A stretch of DNA of 22,243 bases from CAZOKO01 sp964580455. GTDB lineage: Bacteria; Desulfobacterota; WTBG01. The notes below the pieces were generated by a model. That model was not told where the DNA came from and did no database searches. It saw only the letters and a list, made by a program, of their open reading frames with translations. The number at the start of each line of letters is the position of its first letter. The first letter of the stretch is position 1. The stretch is taken from contig CAZOKO010000040.1 of the NCBI GenBank assembly GCA_964580455.1, positions 1 to 22,243 on the forward strand, read 5' to 3'. This document shows positions 7,262 through 14,804 of this stretch, piece after piece. The translations under genes and the position numbers were made by a program.

Positions 7262-8869
7262 ATGAAGGTTGTTACCGCTGAGATCATGCAAAAATTGGAT
7301 CGGAGAACTATTGAAGAAGCAGGTATCCCAGGGATAGTGCTGATGGAAAATGCCGGTAGAGGAGCTGTAAGAGAAATACTTGCAGGCTATCCGGAAATCC
7401 TCAAAGGAAAGGTAGCTATCATAGCTGGCAGGGGAAACAATGGTGGTGATGGTTTTGTAATTGCACGGTATTTGATGAATAGAGGGGTAAAGGTTAAAAT
7501 ATTTCTGCTGGCTGAACAAGAGAAGGTAAAAGGGGATGCCAGATTGAATCTTGATATCTTGTTGAATATGAAAGCTTCTATAACTGAGATTAAAGACCTT
7601 AATACGTGGAAGGTTCTTTTTTCAGAATTCGAAGGATGCTGCCTGATTGTTGATGCCATCTTTGGAACGGGTCTCAGGTCAGAAGTAAAAGGTATGATAA
7701 GAGAAGCAATCGATGATATCAATTATTTCAATATCCCCAAAGTAGCAGTTGATCTCCCTTCCGGATTGAATGCAAATACAGGAGAGGTGTTGGGTACCTG
7801 TATAAAGGCTGATCTTACTATTACCTTTGCTTTGCCTAAGAGAGGTTTGCTTATCTATCCTGGAGCAGATTTTGCTGGCAGATTAAAGGTAGTCAATATC
7901 GGTATCCCTGCCTATCTTTTTGAAGAAGAAAAGATTTCTGATCATGTGTTGAGTTTTAGGAGTTTAAGTCAATATGTCAGGCCAAGAAAACCAAATTCTC
8001 ATAAAGGTGATTACGGACATGTATTGATCATTGCGGGGTCACAGGGTAAAACAGGAGCTGCTGCGCTGTCTTGTCAGGCTGCAGTCAGAGTGGGGGCAGG
8101 TCTGGTAACCCTGGGTATTCCTGAAAGCTTAAATAATATTATGGAAGAGAAACTGACCGAGGTGATGACTGAACCACTCACTGAGGAAGAGCATGGATTT
8201 ATTGGGATCGGTAGTTTTGAAAAGATTGAAAGACTGATGAAAGGGAAGAAGGTGCTGGCACTGGGACCGGGGATTTCCACTCATGAAGATACGGTAAAAC
8301 TGGTGCATAAAATTCTGGTGGAGAGCACTATCCCCCTGGTTATTGATGCTGATGGCATCAATGCGCTTAGCTTCGACCTGGGCTTGTTGAAGCGGGCAAA
8401 GGCTCCAGTTGTATTAACCCCTCATCCAGGTGAGATGGCTCGTCTTGTCGATTTGAGTTCTAAAGAGATTCAAAAGGATAGAATTACCATAGCGAGAGAT
8501 TTTGCCAAGCAGCATGGTTGCTATCTTGTTTTGAAGGGAACACGTTCTCTCATTGCTGAGCCTGAGGGAAACATCTTTATTAACCCCACTGGTAATGCTG
8601 GAATGGCATCGGGGGGAATGGGAGATGTATTAACAGGAATGATACCTGGTTTTATATCCCAGGGATATGATGTTGCTACCAGCACTAAGCTGGCTGTATT
8701 TGTGCATGGTTTGGCAGGAGACATGGTTGCTCTTGAAAAGGGACCGGTAGGATTGATTGCCGGTGACTTGGTTAATGAAATACCCCGGGTTCTGAAGGCA
8801 TTTATAGAAGATAAACTCCCGCCCTCTTTAAATTCAGAAGATCGCTATCAGATGGGTTGGATTCTTTGA
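7262..8869 (+). CDS. nnrD: Bifunctional NAD(P)H-hydrate epimerase / ADP-dependent NAD(P)H-hydrate dehydratase
   Basis: This enzyme repairs hydrated NADH and NADPH. The N-terminal YjeF_N half epimerises NAD(P)HX, and the C-terminal ribokinase-like half dehydrates the S-form using ADP. The N-domain motif GRGNNGGDG is at 56-64, and VDLPSGLNANTGE follows at 163-175. The C-domain begins around residue 235 and carries the KGDYGHVLIIAGS, LTPHPGEM (385-392) and GGMGDVLTGMI (451-461) signatures. The 535 residues match the fused family, which is often named nnr, nnrD or nnrE. The ribosome binding site AGGAG (7253-7257) overlaps the pdxJ stop codon, indicating coupled translation. In many bacteria acpS sits between pdxJ and this gene; here it does not. 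Confidence 0.95.
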   Translation: MKVVTAEIMQKLDRRTIEEAGIPGIVLMENAGRGAVREILAGYPEILKGKVAIIAGRGNNGGDGFVIARYLMNRGVKVKIFLLAEQEKVKGDARLNLDILLNMKASITEIKDLNTWKVLFSEFEGCCLIVDAIFGTGLRSEVKGMIREAIDDINYFNIPKVAVDLPSGLNANTGEVLGTCIKADLTITFALPKRGLLIYPGADFAGRLKVVNIGIPAYLFEEEKISDHVLSFRSLSQYVRPRKPNSHKGDYGHVLIIAGSQGKTGAAALSCQAAVRVGAGLVTLGIPESLNNIMEEKLTEVMTEPLTEEEHGFIGIGSFEKIERLMKGKKVLALGPGISTHEDTVKLVHKILVESTIPLVIDADGINALSFDLGLLKRAKAPVVLTPHPGEMARLVDLSSKEIQKDRITIARDFAKQHGCYLVLKGTRSLIAEPEGNIFINPTGNAGMASGGMGDVLTGMIPGFISQGYDVATSTKLAVFVHGLAGDMVALEKGPVGLIAGDLVNEIPRVLKAFIEDKLPPSLNSEDRYQMGWIL

Positions 8870-8888
8870 TGATAAGGTGATTGATGAT

Positions 8889-9401
8889 ATGGAACCAGAA
8901 AAAACTCAATTGATTTTATCATCAGAGAGTCCTGCGCAGACCATGTACTGGGGAAAGTTGTTAGGGATGCTCCTGGCGGGAGGTGATGTTGTTGCCTTAG
9001 TGGGTGAATTGGGTGCAGGGAAAACTACCTTGACTCAAGGTATTGCGGATGGTTTAGGGGTTGGCAAAGATTGTTATGTAACGAGCCCTACTTTTACCAT
9101 AATTAATGAATATAAAGGAAGGGTGCCCATTTACCATTTGGATTTTTACAGAATTGAATCGCCTGCAGAGGTTGACAACCTGGGTTTGGAAGAATATTTT
9201 TCAGGTGAGGAAGTTGCTATTGTTGAGTGGGCTGAGAAGATAGAAAGTTTCTTACCGGAAGAATATTTGTTGATAATATTTGAGTATGTGGACTATAGTG
9301 TTCGAAAAGTGGGCATGAGTGGTATAGGCAAGCGATATATTGATATTGTTGACAGGATGGAGATGGAAACTTGTGAAACTGCAGGTTGTAAAACTGTATG
9401 A
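8889..9401 (+). CDS. tsaE: tRNA threonylcarbamoyladenosine biosynthesis ATPase TsaE
   Basis: TsaE is the P-loop ATPase that works with TsaB and TsaD to install t6A at position 37 of ANN-decoding tRNAs. Walker A GELGAGKT is at 39-46, the TSPTF switch region at 65-69, the YHLDFYR segment at 82-88 and the VEWAEKI motif near 112-118, all diagnostic. I start at ATG 8889, with AAGGTGAT (8874-8881) about 7 bases upstream; the in-frame GTG 8877 lies inside that binding site. The protein is 170 residues, about 15-20 longer than typical, because of a C-terminal tail (from about residue 148) with two cysteines. It is 19 bases after nnrD, a pairing also known from fused or adjacent genes elsewhere. No tsaB follows. 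Confidence 0.94.
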   Translation: MEPEKTQLILSSESPAQTMYWGKLLGMLLAGGDVVALVGELGAGKTTLTQGIADGLGVGKDCYVTSPTFTIINEYKGRVPIYHLDFYRIESPAEVDNLGLEEYFSGEEVAIVEWAEKIESFLPEEYLLIIFEYVDYSVRKVGMSGIGKRYIDIVDRMEMETCETAGCKTV

Positions 9402-9569
9402 TGGTTAAAAAGCAGCCCTTTGAGCTTTGAGTGATTTAAAATTTAGGAATTGAGGGATTATAAACAATGAGAAAGTTGAGGGATTGCTATTTTAAAATTG
9501 CTAAATCCCTAAATTCATAATCTTGACTGAAGAGAAACGTTCTTCAAACGAGGAAGGAGGTAAGTATAG
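9402..9569 (+). other. tsaE-lysC spacer with repeats and dyads
   Basis: TTGAGGGATT occurs at 9450-9459 and 9476-9485. AATTTAGG (9440-9447) is complementary to CCTAAATT (9508-9515), and GGGATT (9480-9485) to AATCCC (9504-9509), around an ATTTTAAAAT core. The region can therefore fold, but no T-run follows to make a standard terminator. A strong ribosome binding site (GGAAGGAGG, 9552-9560) closes the spacer. Confidence 0.6.
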
Positions 9570-10802
9570 GTGGCATTAATTGTTCAGAAATATGGAGGAA
9601 CCTCAGTAGCCACTATTGATAAGATAAGGCATGTGGCGAAGAAGGTAGTTGAATCAAAAAAGGAAGGCAATGATCTGGTTGTTGTAGTTTCTGCAATGGC
9701 CGGTGAAACGGATCGCTTAATCGACCTGGCGCATCAGATTGTTAATAAACCGGATGAACGGGAATATGATGTGCTGGTTTCAACAGGTGAACAGGTGTCT
9801 ATTTCCTTACTTTCTATGGCAATTAAGGACTTAGGTGTTAGAGCCGTTTCCTTCTTAGGCTTTCAGATTAGGATTATTACTAACAATGATTTTACTAAAG
9901 CCCGTATTTTGGATATTGATTCTGAAAAGATTACAAACGAGTTGAAGAATGGTAGTGTCGTTGTTATTGCAGGATTTCAGGGCATTGATGAGCTGACAAA
10001 TGTAACCACCTTGGGCAGGGGTGGGTCTGATACCACGGCTGTTGCTATTGCTGCGACGCTCAAGGCTGACGTGTGTGAAATCTATACCGATGTGGAGGGT
10101 GTGTATACAACCGATCCTAATATTTGTCCCAATGCCAGAAAGTTGAAAAGGATATCATATGATGAGATGTTAGAGATGGCCAGTTTAGGTGCTAAGGTTT
10201 TACATACACGCTCTGTAGAATTTGCCAAAAAAAATAGTGTTCCTATTCATGTGCGTTCCACCTTTTCTCAAAACGCAGGAACCCTGGTTACGAAGGAGGA
10301 TGAAATCATGGAAAAAGTAGTTGTTGCAGGCATTACCTATAATAAAAAAGAGGCTAAAATTACTATTGTGAAGGTGCCTGATGAACCCGGGATAGCCTCA
10401 AGGATATTCAATCCGATTTCTGAGGCAAACATCAATGTGGATATGATTATACAGAATATAAGCGAGGATGGATTTGCTGATGTTACCTTTACTGTGGCTG
10501 AATCTGATTTTAAGAAGGCTTTAGGGGTTATTGAGGATGTTGTTAAGGAGACTGGTGCTTCTGATGTTCAGTATGATAAGGATATTGTAAAGGTTTCTAT
10601 TGTTGGTGTAGGTATGAGGAGTCATGCAGGAGTTGCTGCGAAGATGTTTACTGTACTGGCTGATGAGAGTATTAATATTATGATGATCAGTACTTCTGAG
10701 ATTAAAATTTCTTGTGTAATTAATTCCAAATATACAGAACTTGCAGTAAGGATATTACACGATGCCTTTGAATTGGGTGATAATGCAGTGAGTGAGGAAT
10801 AG
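9570..10802 (+). CDS. lysC: Aspartate kinase LysC, ACT-regulated
   Basis: Aspartate kinase phosphorylates L-aspartate, the first committed step to lysine, methionine, threonine and diaminopimelate. The kinase domain starts with QKYGGTSVA (6-14) and has the STGEQVS (71-77) and TLGRGGSDTTAVAIA (147-161) signatures. Two ACT domains, roughly 265-335 and 345-410, form the effector-binding regulatory part. The 410 residues match the Bacillus LysC (aspartokinase II) type. The start GTG 9570 lies nine bases after GGAAGGAGG (9552-9560). An internal, in-frame start for a separate regulatory subunit is described as its own entry. Inhibition by lysine and/or threonine is likely from the ACT pair, but the specificity cannot be read by eye. 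cimA lies downstream across a 128-base spacer. Confidence 0.96.
   Translation: MALIVQKYGGTSVATIDKIRHVAKKVVESKKEGNDLVVVVSAMAGETDRLIDLAHQIVNKPDEREYDVLVSTGEQVSISLLSMAIKDLGVRAVSFLGFQIRIITNNDFTKARILDIDSEKITNELKNGSVVVIAGFQGIDELTNVTTLGRGGSDTTAVAIAATLKADVCEIYTDVEGVYTTDPNICPNARKLKRISYDEMLEMASLGAKVLHTRSVEFAKKNSVPIHVRSTFSQNAGTLVTKEDEIMEKVVVAGITYNKKEAKITIVKVPDEPGIASRIFNPISEANINVDMIIQNISEDGFADVTFTVAESDFKKALGVIEDVVKETGASDVQYDKDIVKVSIVGVGMRSHAGVAAKMFTVLADESINIMMISTSEIKISCVINSKYTELAVRILHDAFELGDNAVSEE
10308..10802 (+). CDS. lysC: Internal in-frame start: predicted beta (regulatory) subunit of aspartate kinase
   Basis: Codon 247 of lysC is ATG (10308-10310). It is preceded by AAGGAGGA (10293-10300) with a 7-base spacing, as good a ribosome binding site as any true start in the window. 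Translation from it would give 164 residues, exactly the two ACT domains. This is the arrangement known in Bacillus subtilis aspartokinase II, where an alpha2-beta2 enzyme is made from in-phase overlapping genes. Here the site and frame are seen directly; use of the start is inferred. Confidence 0.75.
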   Translation: MEKVVVAGITYNKKEAKITIVKVPDEPGIASRIFNPISEANINVDMIIQNISEDGFADVTFTVAESDFKKALGVIEDVVKETGASDVQYDKDIVKVSIVGVGMRSHAGVAAKMFTVLADESINIMMISTSEIKISCVINSKYTELAVRILHDAFELGDNAVSEE

Positions 10803-10930
10803 TGTGAGACAGGGGACAGGGAGCAGGGTTCAGGGTATAGGATGCAAATGAAAGATGAAGGATAAAACTAGGATATTAAAATCATGGATGATGCATCTTG
10901 AATCATATATGACTTAATCAAGTGAGGGTT
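10803..10930 (+). other. lysC-cimA spacer with GGGACAGGG/CAGGGTTCAGGG repeat
   Basis: Just after the lysC stop there is a G-rich tract (about 10808-10842) built of ACAGGG, AGCAGGG, TTCAGGG units. It is the same kind of sequence as the fragment at 1513-1523 after tilS. The remainder is AT-rich with no clear promoter. Confidence 0.55.
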
Positions 10931-12502
10931 ATGCAGGAAGTGAAACTTTACGATACGACATTGAGGGACGGTTGTCAGGCTGAAGTTATTTCTTTCACAG
11001 TAGAAGACAAGATGAGGATTGCGAGGAAGCTTGATGAGCTGGGAGTTCACTACATTGAAGGAGGTTGGCCGGGATCTAATCCTAAGGATATAAAATTCTT
11101 CAGAGAAATAAGAGAAATTTCGTTAAAACAGGCCAGGGTTGTTTCTTTTGGTAGTACAGCAAGGGCAGGGACATTGCCTGAAGAAGACCGCAATCTGAAA
11201 TCGCTCATCAATTCTAAAACGGATGTAGTAACTATCTTTGGAAAAAGCTGGGATATACATGTGAAGTATGCCCTGCGTATCAAGCTCTCAGAAAATATAA
11301 AGCTCATTTCTAATACCATCAAATATCTTAAGAAACATTTTTCTGAAGTGTTTTTTGATGCTGAGCATTTCTTCGATGGTTTTAAGGATAATCGGGAATA
11401 TGCTTTGCAAACGGTGAAAGAGGCATCTAAAGCTGGTGCCGATTGTATAATCTTGTGTGATACTAACGGAGGTACCTTACCCCATCAGTTAAGTGATGCT
11501 ATTAAGGAGGTGAAGAAGCATATTACCGGAACCCCACTGGGTATCCATACACATAATGATTCAGAATTGGCTGTAGCCAATAGTATTATAGCTGTTCAAC
11601 TGGGAATCAGTCAGGTACAGGGAACCATTAACGGGATTGGAGAGCGTTGTGGCAATGCTGATTTGTGTTCAATCATCCCCAATCTCAAGTTGAAGCTTAA
11701 TTATAACTGTATCAGCAAAAAGCAGCTTGCAAAACTTCAGGAGGTATCACGATTCGTTTATGAATTAGCTAACCTTCAGCCATTGAAACACCAGCCTTAT
11801 GTGGGAAGCAGTGCCTTTGCCCATAAGGGAGGCGTACATGTTAGTGCTATTCAAAGGAAACCTGAGACCTATGAGCATATTTCACCTGAACTGGTAGGTA
11901 ATATTCAGAGGGTTTTAATCTCCGATCTCTCTGGCAAAAGTAATGTTATGCAGAAAGCAAAAGAGTTTAAAGTCAATATCTCAAGTAAAGATCCGGTAGT
12001 GCATGAGATTGTAGAGAGATTGAAAAATTTAGAGAGTCAGGGGTTTCAATTTGAAGGTGCTGAGGCGTCTTTTGAACTTTTGATGATGGAGGCTTTAGGG
12101 ACAAAGCGGAAGTATTTTGAACTGGTTGGGTTCAGGATCATCAATGAGCGGAGAAAAGGAGAACACCCTGTCTGTGAAGCAACGATTATGGTTAAAGTTG
12201 GGGGAAGAACAGAACATACTGCCGCGCTGGGCAATGGACCGGTGAATGCACTTGATAATGCCTTGAGGAAATCGCTGGAGGAATTTTATCCGCAATTAAA
12301 AGAAACTGAACTTATTGATTATAAAGTAAGAGTGCTTTCCACTGGTGAGGGAACAGCATCTAACGTGCGGGTACTTGTAGAAACTGGAGACAAAAAGCAT
12401 AAGTGGGGAACAGTGGGTGTATCAAAGAACATCATAGAGGCCAGTTGGCAGGCGTTAGTTGATAGCATAAACTATAAGCTCTATAAGGATGAAAGGAAGT
12501 AA
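10931..12502 (+). CDS. cimA: Citramalate synthase CimA
   Basis: CimA condenses pyruvate with acetyl-CoA to (R)-citramalate, giving 2-oxobutyrate and isoleucine without threonine. The HMGL/LeuA-type barrel opens with DTTLRDG (8-14). The CimA-type GGWPGSNPKD stretch (45-54) separates it from 2-isopropylmalate synthase. The metal ligands lie in GIHTHND (histidines 206 and 208), and NGIGERCGNADL follows. The C-terminal third is the LeuA-type regulatory dimer domain. The 523 residues are normal. I start at ATG 10931 because the family starts here (an in-frame GTG 10922 would add three residues); the upstream GAGG is rather close. The usual EG after DGxQ is EV here (residues 17-18), a small departure beside the active site. 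Confidence 0.93.
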   Translation: MQEVKLYDTTLRDGCQAEVISFTVEDKMRIARKLDELGVHYIEGGWPGSNPKDIKFFREIREISLKQARVVSFGSTARAGTLPEEDRNLKSLINSKTDVVTIFGKSWDIHVKYALRIKLSENIKLISNTIKYLKKHFSEVFFDAEHFFDGFKDNREYALQTVKEASKAGADCIILCDTNGGTLPHQLSDAIKEVKKHITGTPLGIHTHNDSELAVANSIIAVQLGISQVQGTINGIGERCGNADLCSIIPNLKLKLNYNCISKKQLAKLQEVSRFVYELANLQPLKHQPYVGSSAFAHKGGVHVSAIQRKPETYEHISPELVGNIQRVLISDLSGKSNVMQKAKEFKVNISSKDPVVHEIVERLKNLESQGFQFEGAEASFELLMMEALGTKRKYFELVGFRIINERRKGEHPVCEATIMVKVGGRTEHTAALGNGPVNALDNALRKSLEEFYPQLKETELIDYKVRVLSTGEGTASNVRVLVETGDKKHKWGTVGVSKNIIEASWQALVDSINYKLYKDERK

Positions 12503-12504
12503 AA

Positions 12505-12596
12505 CCCGTTAGAAAGTTCGGGCGGAAGTTTAAACTCCGGAAAAAATATTTCTTTTTTCAACATGCTTTAAATAGCAAGGTTTTCTTTCTAACGGG
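12505..12596. repeat. 92-bp MITE-like element with 12-bp inverted ends
   Basis: CCCGTTAGAAAG (12505-12516) and its exact complement CTTTCTAACGGG (12585-12596) bracket 68 bases. The interior has more self-complementarity, such as AAAAAA (12541-12546) opposite TTTTTT (12553-12558). It lies two bases after the cimA stop. It could be a non-autonomous element, a dispersed intergenic repeat or a long hairpin that ends the cimA transcript. No coding frame is present. Confidence 0.6.
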
Positions 12597-12682
12597 GCAA
12601 AATAGCTGCAGAATTACACTGAATTTACCAAAATTCCTCTCCCTGTCATTTAAAACTATGCTAATCTGCATATTTTTATCCT

Positions 12683-12688
12683 TATACT
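12683..12688 (+). promoter_or_regulatory. Possible -10 element (TATACT) before the comEA-like gene
   Basis: TATACT matches five of six bases of TATAAT and ends 10 bases before the ATG at 12699. No ribosome binding site and no convincing -35 are seen. If used, the transcript would be nearly leaderless. Confidence 0.3.
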
Positions 12689-12698
12689 TTCCTGTACA

Positions 12699-13268
12699 AT
12701 GAAAAACTTCACTTTAAAACAGCAATATGTTGTCCTTGTAATCATATTTTGCCTGTTTATTATTTTCTTCCTTAAATATTCTACTTTAAGCAGCTTCTCC
12801 TTTTTGACCATCTCAAAGGAGATTGAGGAGAGAAAACCTCTACCCATCGTCATGGAGATAGTGGGAAAAGTGGAAAAGCCGGGTATCTACTGTTTTGAAA
12901 ATGAGGTAAGCGTTGGTGAGGTGATAGAGAGGGCAGGGGGACTTAAAGATAATTCTGTGTTGGCGAAAGATTGTTTTTCAATGAAGGTATCAAACGGCAC
13001 TAAGATTACTATTGGAGACAATCCTTCTTCCTTTATGATAAAGGCAATGGAGCCTGAAAAACGTCTCCTTTACTTTATACCAATAAATATTAACACTGCA
13101 AGTCCTGAGGAGTTGGTGTTTGTCCCCCGCATTGGTGAAAAAACCGCTCGTGCCATCGTTCAATATCGTCAGAATAATGGTAATTTTTCCAGTCTTGATG
13201 AATTGAAGGAGGTACCAGGAATTGGCCATTATAACTTCAAAAGGATGAAAGGTTATCTGTCGTTTTAA
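12699..13268 (+). CDS. ComEA-like membrane-anchored DNA-binding protein (SLBB + helix-hairpin-helix)
   Basis: ComEA-type proteins bind double-stranded DNA outside the inner membrane and help pull it in during natural transformation, working with type IV pili. The protein has one N-terminal membrane anchor (residues 9-26). A soluble SLBB-like domain follows (about 50-107, with GKVEKPGIY and VIERAGGL). The C-terminal helix-hairpin-helix pair (about 129-188) begins ININTASPEELVFVPRIG and ends EVPGIGHYNFKRMKGYL. This domain order and 189-residue length fit ComEA well. ATG 12699 lacks a visible Shine-Dalgarno site, and no better start lies in frame. The pilT gene at the other end of the window is a plausible functional partner. 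A helix-hairpin-helix protein of different function remains possible. Confidence 0.85.
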   Translation: MKNFTLKQQYVVLVIIFCLFIIFFLKYSTLSSFSFLTISKEIEERKPLPIVMEIVGKVEKPGIYCFENEVSVGEVIERAGGLKDNSVLAKDCFSMKVSNGTKITIGDNPSSFMIKAMEPEKRLLYFIPININTASPEELVFVPRIGEKTARAIVQYRQNNGNFSSLDELKEVPGIGHYNFKRMKGYLSF

Positions 13269-13292
13269 CTTGCTAAATAAAGGGAGTAAAGG

Positions 13293-13940
13293 TTGTATAG
13301 TGAACTGACCGTTTTATTTTCAGGAGTTATTTTTGGGTTGAGCGCAGGAATTTCTCCAGGCCCCTTATTGATACTTGTTATTACTGAAACGTTACAATAT
13401 AACATGAAGGAAGGGATTAAAGTTGCCTGTGCACCTCTTATAACCGACCTGCCTATCATTTTAATAGCTATGCTCATCTTTTCAAAACTGTCTCATTATG
13501 AACCGATAGTGGGTTTGATTTCACTTTGTGGTGCACTCTTTATTGGTTATTTGGGGTATGAAGGTATTACTGCAAAAAGGGTTGAAATTACTACTCAGAG
13601 TGTAGAGCCAAAATCCCTGAAAAAGGGTATAGCAACTAATTTTCTGAACCCCCATCCTTATGCGTTCTGGTTTGTAATTGGTGCACCAACTGTGATGAAG
13701 GCATTGGATCTAAATCTAATCTCAGCATTACTATTTGTAGTGGGTTTCTATACTTGTATTGTAGGATCGAAAATAATGATAGCAGTAATGGCTGACAGGT
13801 CACGTTTCTTTTTGAAAAGCACATTCTATGTTTATACGGTTAGAATTTTGGGTGTTCTCATGCTGTTTTTTTCTGTAAATTTTCTGCTTGATGGGTTGAC
13901 CTGTTTAGGTATGTGTTCTAACCCTACAGGATTATTTTAA
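13293..13940 (+). CDS. LysE/RhtB-family membrane exporter
   Basis: LysE-family proteins export amino acids or related small solutes across the inner membrane. The diagnostic GISPGP motif is at residues 19-24 within the first membrane segment. A second conserved block, NPHPYAFWFVIGAP, lies near residues 116-129. Hydrophobic segments across the 215 residues fit the family's six-helix topology. The start is TTG 13293 with AGGGAG (13281-13286) six bases upstream. The substrate cannot be told from sequence. The lysC gene 2.5 kb away is not good evidence that it exports lysine. The gap to comEA is only 24 bases, so the two are probably co-transcribed. Confidence 0.88.
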   Translation: MYSELTVLFSGVIFGLSAGISPGPLLILVITETLQYNMKEGIKVACAPLITDLPIILIAMLIFSKLSHYEPIVGLISLCGALFIGYLGYEGITAKRVEITTQSVEPKSLKKGIATNFLNPHPYAFWFVIGAPTVMKALDLNLISALLFVVGFYTCIVGSKIMIAVMADRSRFFLKSTFYVYTVRILGVLMLFFSVNFLLDGLTCLGMCSNPTGLF

Positions 13941-13961
13941 AAATTGCAGCGAAACAAAAGG

Positions 13962-13989
13962 TTGACAAAACAAGAACACTGTGTAAACT
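13962..13989 (+). promoter_or_regulatory. Likely sigma-70 promoter of the TPR gene
   Basis: A perfect TTGACA (13962-13967) is followed after 16 bases by TAAACT (13984-13989, four of six bases of TATAAT). It would give a leader of about 100 bases before the TPR gene. Confidence 0.5.
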
Positions 13990-14047
13990 TATGCAGCATG
14001 AAAACAGATGTCTCGCCCCAATTGGTCTTCATGTTCACATCCAGGCC

Positions 14048-14065
14048 ACATGGTAGTACCCATGT
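14048..14065 (+). promoter_or_regulatory. Hairpin in the leader of the TPR gene
   Basis: ACATGG (14048-14053) pairs exactly with CCATGT (14060-14065) around a six-base loop, about 30 bases before the start codon. No U-run follows, so it is not a standard terminator. Confidence 0.35.
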
Positions 14066-14096
14066 TATAAAATCAAGAAATGTATGAGAGGGATCT

Positions 14097-14804
14097 ATGC
14101 CAAGGAAAATAAAGGTTAGTAAGAAAAAAGTTAAAGAACCTGATGAATTTATATCTACCTCCAGCTTAATTATTAATTATGTGAGAAATAATTACAGGAA
14201 TATTATTCCAGTAGCGGCCGTAGTGCTTATTGTTGCTATTATAACCGTGGGATGGTTTTACTATAGTAGTAAAAGAGAGAAAGAAGCAGCACACCTCTTC
14301 TATCAATCAAAGCGGCTTTATAATAGCAGTAAAAATATTCAAAATAATTATCAGTCTGTAGTAGAAAGATACCGCTTATCATTGGGGAAGTTTGAAGATA
14401 TTAGAAATGAGTATTCAGGTACTTCATCAGCTATCGAGTCTTTGTTCTATATTGGGGATTGTCACTACAACTTAAGAGAGTATGATAAAGCTGTTGACAA
14501 TTATGAGCAGTTCCTTAACAGATCGAGGAAAGGTAATTATTTGAGATATTTTGCTTTGGAAGGTTTAGGATATTGTTATGAAGAAAAGGGAGATTACGAA
14601 AAAGCATTAGAACACTTCACAAAATCAATGGAAGAAGGTGGCATTGATATAAAGGAGTTGGCATATCTTAATATAGCGAGATGTTATGAAGCTTTAAATA
14701 ATATAGCTAAAGCCCTCGAGTTTTATAAGAAGTTAATAGATGATCAAAATAATTCAATCTTTTCAGAACTGGTCCAAAACAAGGTTGAAACCCTAAGGAA
14801 TTGA
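14097..14804 (+). CDS. Membrane-anchored tetratricopeptide-repeat protein
   Basis: The N-terminus is lysine-rich and cytoplasmic-looking (1-34). One membrane segment (about 36-56) is followed by a soluble domain. TPR-like helical pairs are visible at about 107-137 (FYIGDCHYNLREYDKAVDNY), about 145-176 (LEGLGYCYEEKGDYEKALEHF) and about 182-212 (YLNIARCYEALNNIAKALEFY). TPR domains bind other proteins. The layout of one anchor followed by an extracytoplasmic TPR domain recalls YfgM-type proteins and BamD-like lipoproteins, but there is no lipobox and no specific family is recognised. ATG 14097 has GAGGG about 4-5 bases upstream. It abuts, tail to tail, the small minus-strand gene that ends at 14805. 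Confidence 0.8.
   Translation: MPRKIKVSKKKVKEPDEFISTSSLIINYVRNNYRNIIPVAAVVLIVAIITVGWFYYSSKREKEAAHLFYQSKRLYNSSKNIQNNYQSVVERYRLSLGKFEDIRNEYSGTSSAIESLFYIGDCHYNLREYDKAVDNYEQFLNRSRKGNYLRYFALEGLGYCYEEKGDYEKALEHFTKSMEEGGIDIKELAYLNIARCYEALNNIAKALEFYKKLIDDQNNSIFSELVQNKVETLRN

Noticed and set aside
9523..9551. TTGACT (9523-9528) as a lysC promoter -35
   Set aside because: No acceptable -10 follows at 16-18 bases; the sequence there runs into the ribosome binding site.
9402..9569. Lysine riboswitch before lysC
   Set aside because: The spacer is 168 bases, much of it repeat, and none of the conserved lysine-riboswitch core blocks can be recognised.
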